NCBI GenBank assembly: GCA_037783545.1
Contig: JBBELK010000298.1
Span: forward strand, 4,278,001-4,342,000
DNA length: 64,000 bases
Direction: 5' to 3'
Source: Henricia sp. BOLD:AAB3569
Lineage: Eukaryota > Echinodermata > Asteroidea > Spinulosida > Echinasteridae
The notes below the pieces were generated by a model. It saw only the letters and a list, made by a program, of their open reading frames with translations. It was not told where the DNA came from and ran no database searches. This document shows positions 63,717 through 64,000 of this stretch, one piece after another. Numbering within the stretch: the first letter of the stretch is position 1; every line of letters begins with the position of its first letter. The position numbers and the translations under genes are program-made.

Positions 63717-64000
63717 GTTGGTGCTGATGAAGTACAGTTGGATGTTGCAGGATCCGTATAACGGGGTCGCGCGGACGCGGTCGGTGCTCTGCCCGTTCAA
63801 CCGTAGCAGCAGGGAATCTGGGCAGTAACCGTCTCTCTCCCGGCGAATCTGTGTTTTCAGTCGCCACTAAAATCACTTTTCTGCGACGTACAGTTACTTG
63901 TTTGATTCAAATCAAAAATATATCTTTTTAGATGGACTTTCACTTTCGACACACAGGGAAGTTAATAGCGTTTGGCCAAAATGTCTTTTAGTAGTGAGCG

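Larger units (their letters stand above)
16757..64000 (-). repeat. Minus-strand H1 tandem array, unit about 1364 bp
   Basis: Thirty-five H1 genes are spaced by 1364 bp with few exceptions: 1356, 1358, 1360 and 1365 from small indels, and 1312 in three units with a 52-bp deletion. Each unit is one gene of 585 bp plus a spacer of about 780 bp; no H2A, H2B, H3 or H4 gene is present. Units are nearly identical inside and more diverged at the inner (left) edge. The array continues past the right end, where the last 284 bases are the upstream region of the copy at 63132 and the start of the next unit's 3' spacer. Confidence 0.98.

Overview
The window is eukaryotic, from an invertebrate animal and probably a marine deuterostome. 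Short exons with GT-AG introns, a chaperonin gene of animal type, many small inverted-repeat transposons, a tRNA-derived SINE and replication-dependent histone 3' ends all point that way. ACATGT-rich stretches and the repeat style would fit a lancelet, but this is a guess from pattern memory and not a proven assignment.

Left part (1-10,604): the first four coding exons of CCT6 (zeta subunit of the TCP-1/CCT chaperonin) lie on the minus strand at 10468-10604, 4619-4682, 1940-2074 and 490-663. The gene runs off the left end. Its introns hold a nest of DNA elements: a 78-bp minisatellite with a tRNA A-box-like core, a Myb/SANT-like coding fragment, two TA-flanked inverted-repeat elements of one family (2124-4514 and 4790-10262) on either side of exon 2, a SINE, several foldback MITEs, a hAT-like insert, a Harbinger-like insert with TAA target duplication, and a small broken gene with a Tudor-like segment.

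Middle part (11,018-15,632): a short plus-strand array of linker histone H1 units. It holds one intact gene (14221-14796), one frameshifted gene and three fragments, plus a MITE. A 1.1-kb unique spacer follows (15,633-16,756).

Right part (16,757-64,000): a minus-strand tandem array of 35 H1 genes in a unit of about 1364 bp, continuing past the right end. Each unit has one intronless H1 gene, no core histone gene, a histone stem-loop with a purine-rich downstream element, AATAAA signals further downstream, and a promoter with an AAACACA (H1 box) motif. Thirty-one copies keep an open 194-residue frame or a two-residue-shorter version of it; the copy nearest the inner edge has an altered C-terminus; three near the right end share one 52-bp deletion. 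The protein is a divergent linker histone with almost no N-terminal tail, a winged-helix globular domain (about 8-80), a proline-free Glu/Lys-rich stretch (82-137) and a Lys/Pro tail with TPKK and SPKK motifs.

At a larger scale, units between about 34.6 and 48.3 kb repeat as a five-unit block of 6820 bp. Units at the inner edge and in the plus-strand arm are damaged and internal ones nearly identical, as expected from unequal exchange and gene conversion. The likely job of the locus is bulk supply of one linker histone in S phase or to a special stage such as egg, early embryo or sperm; the stage is inferred, not seen.
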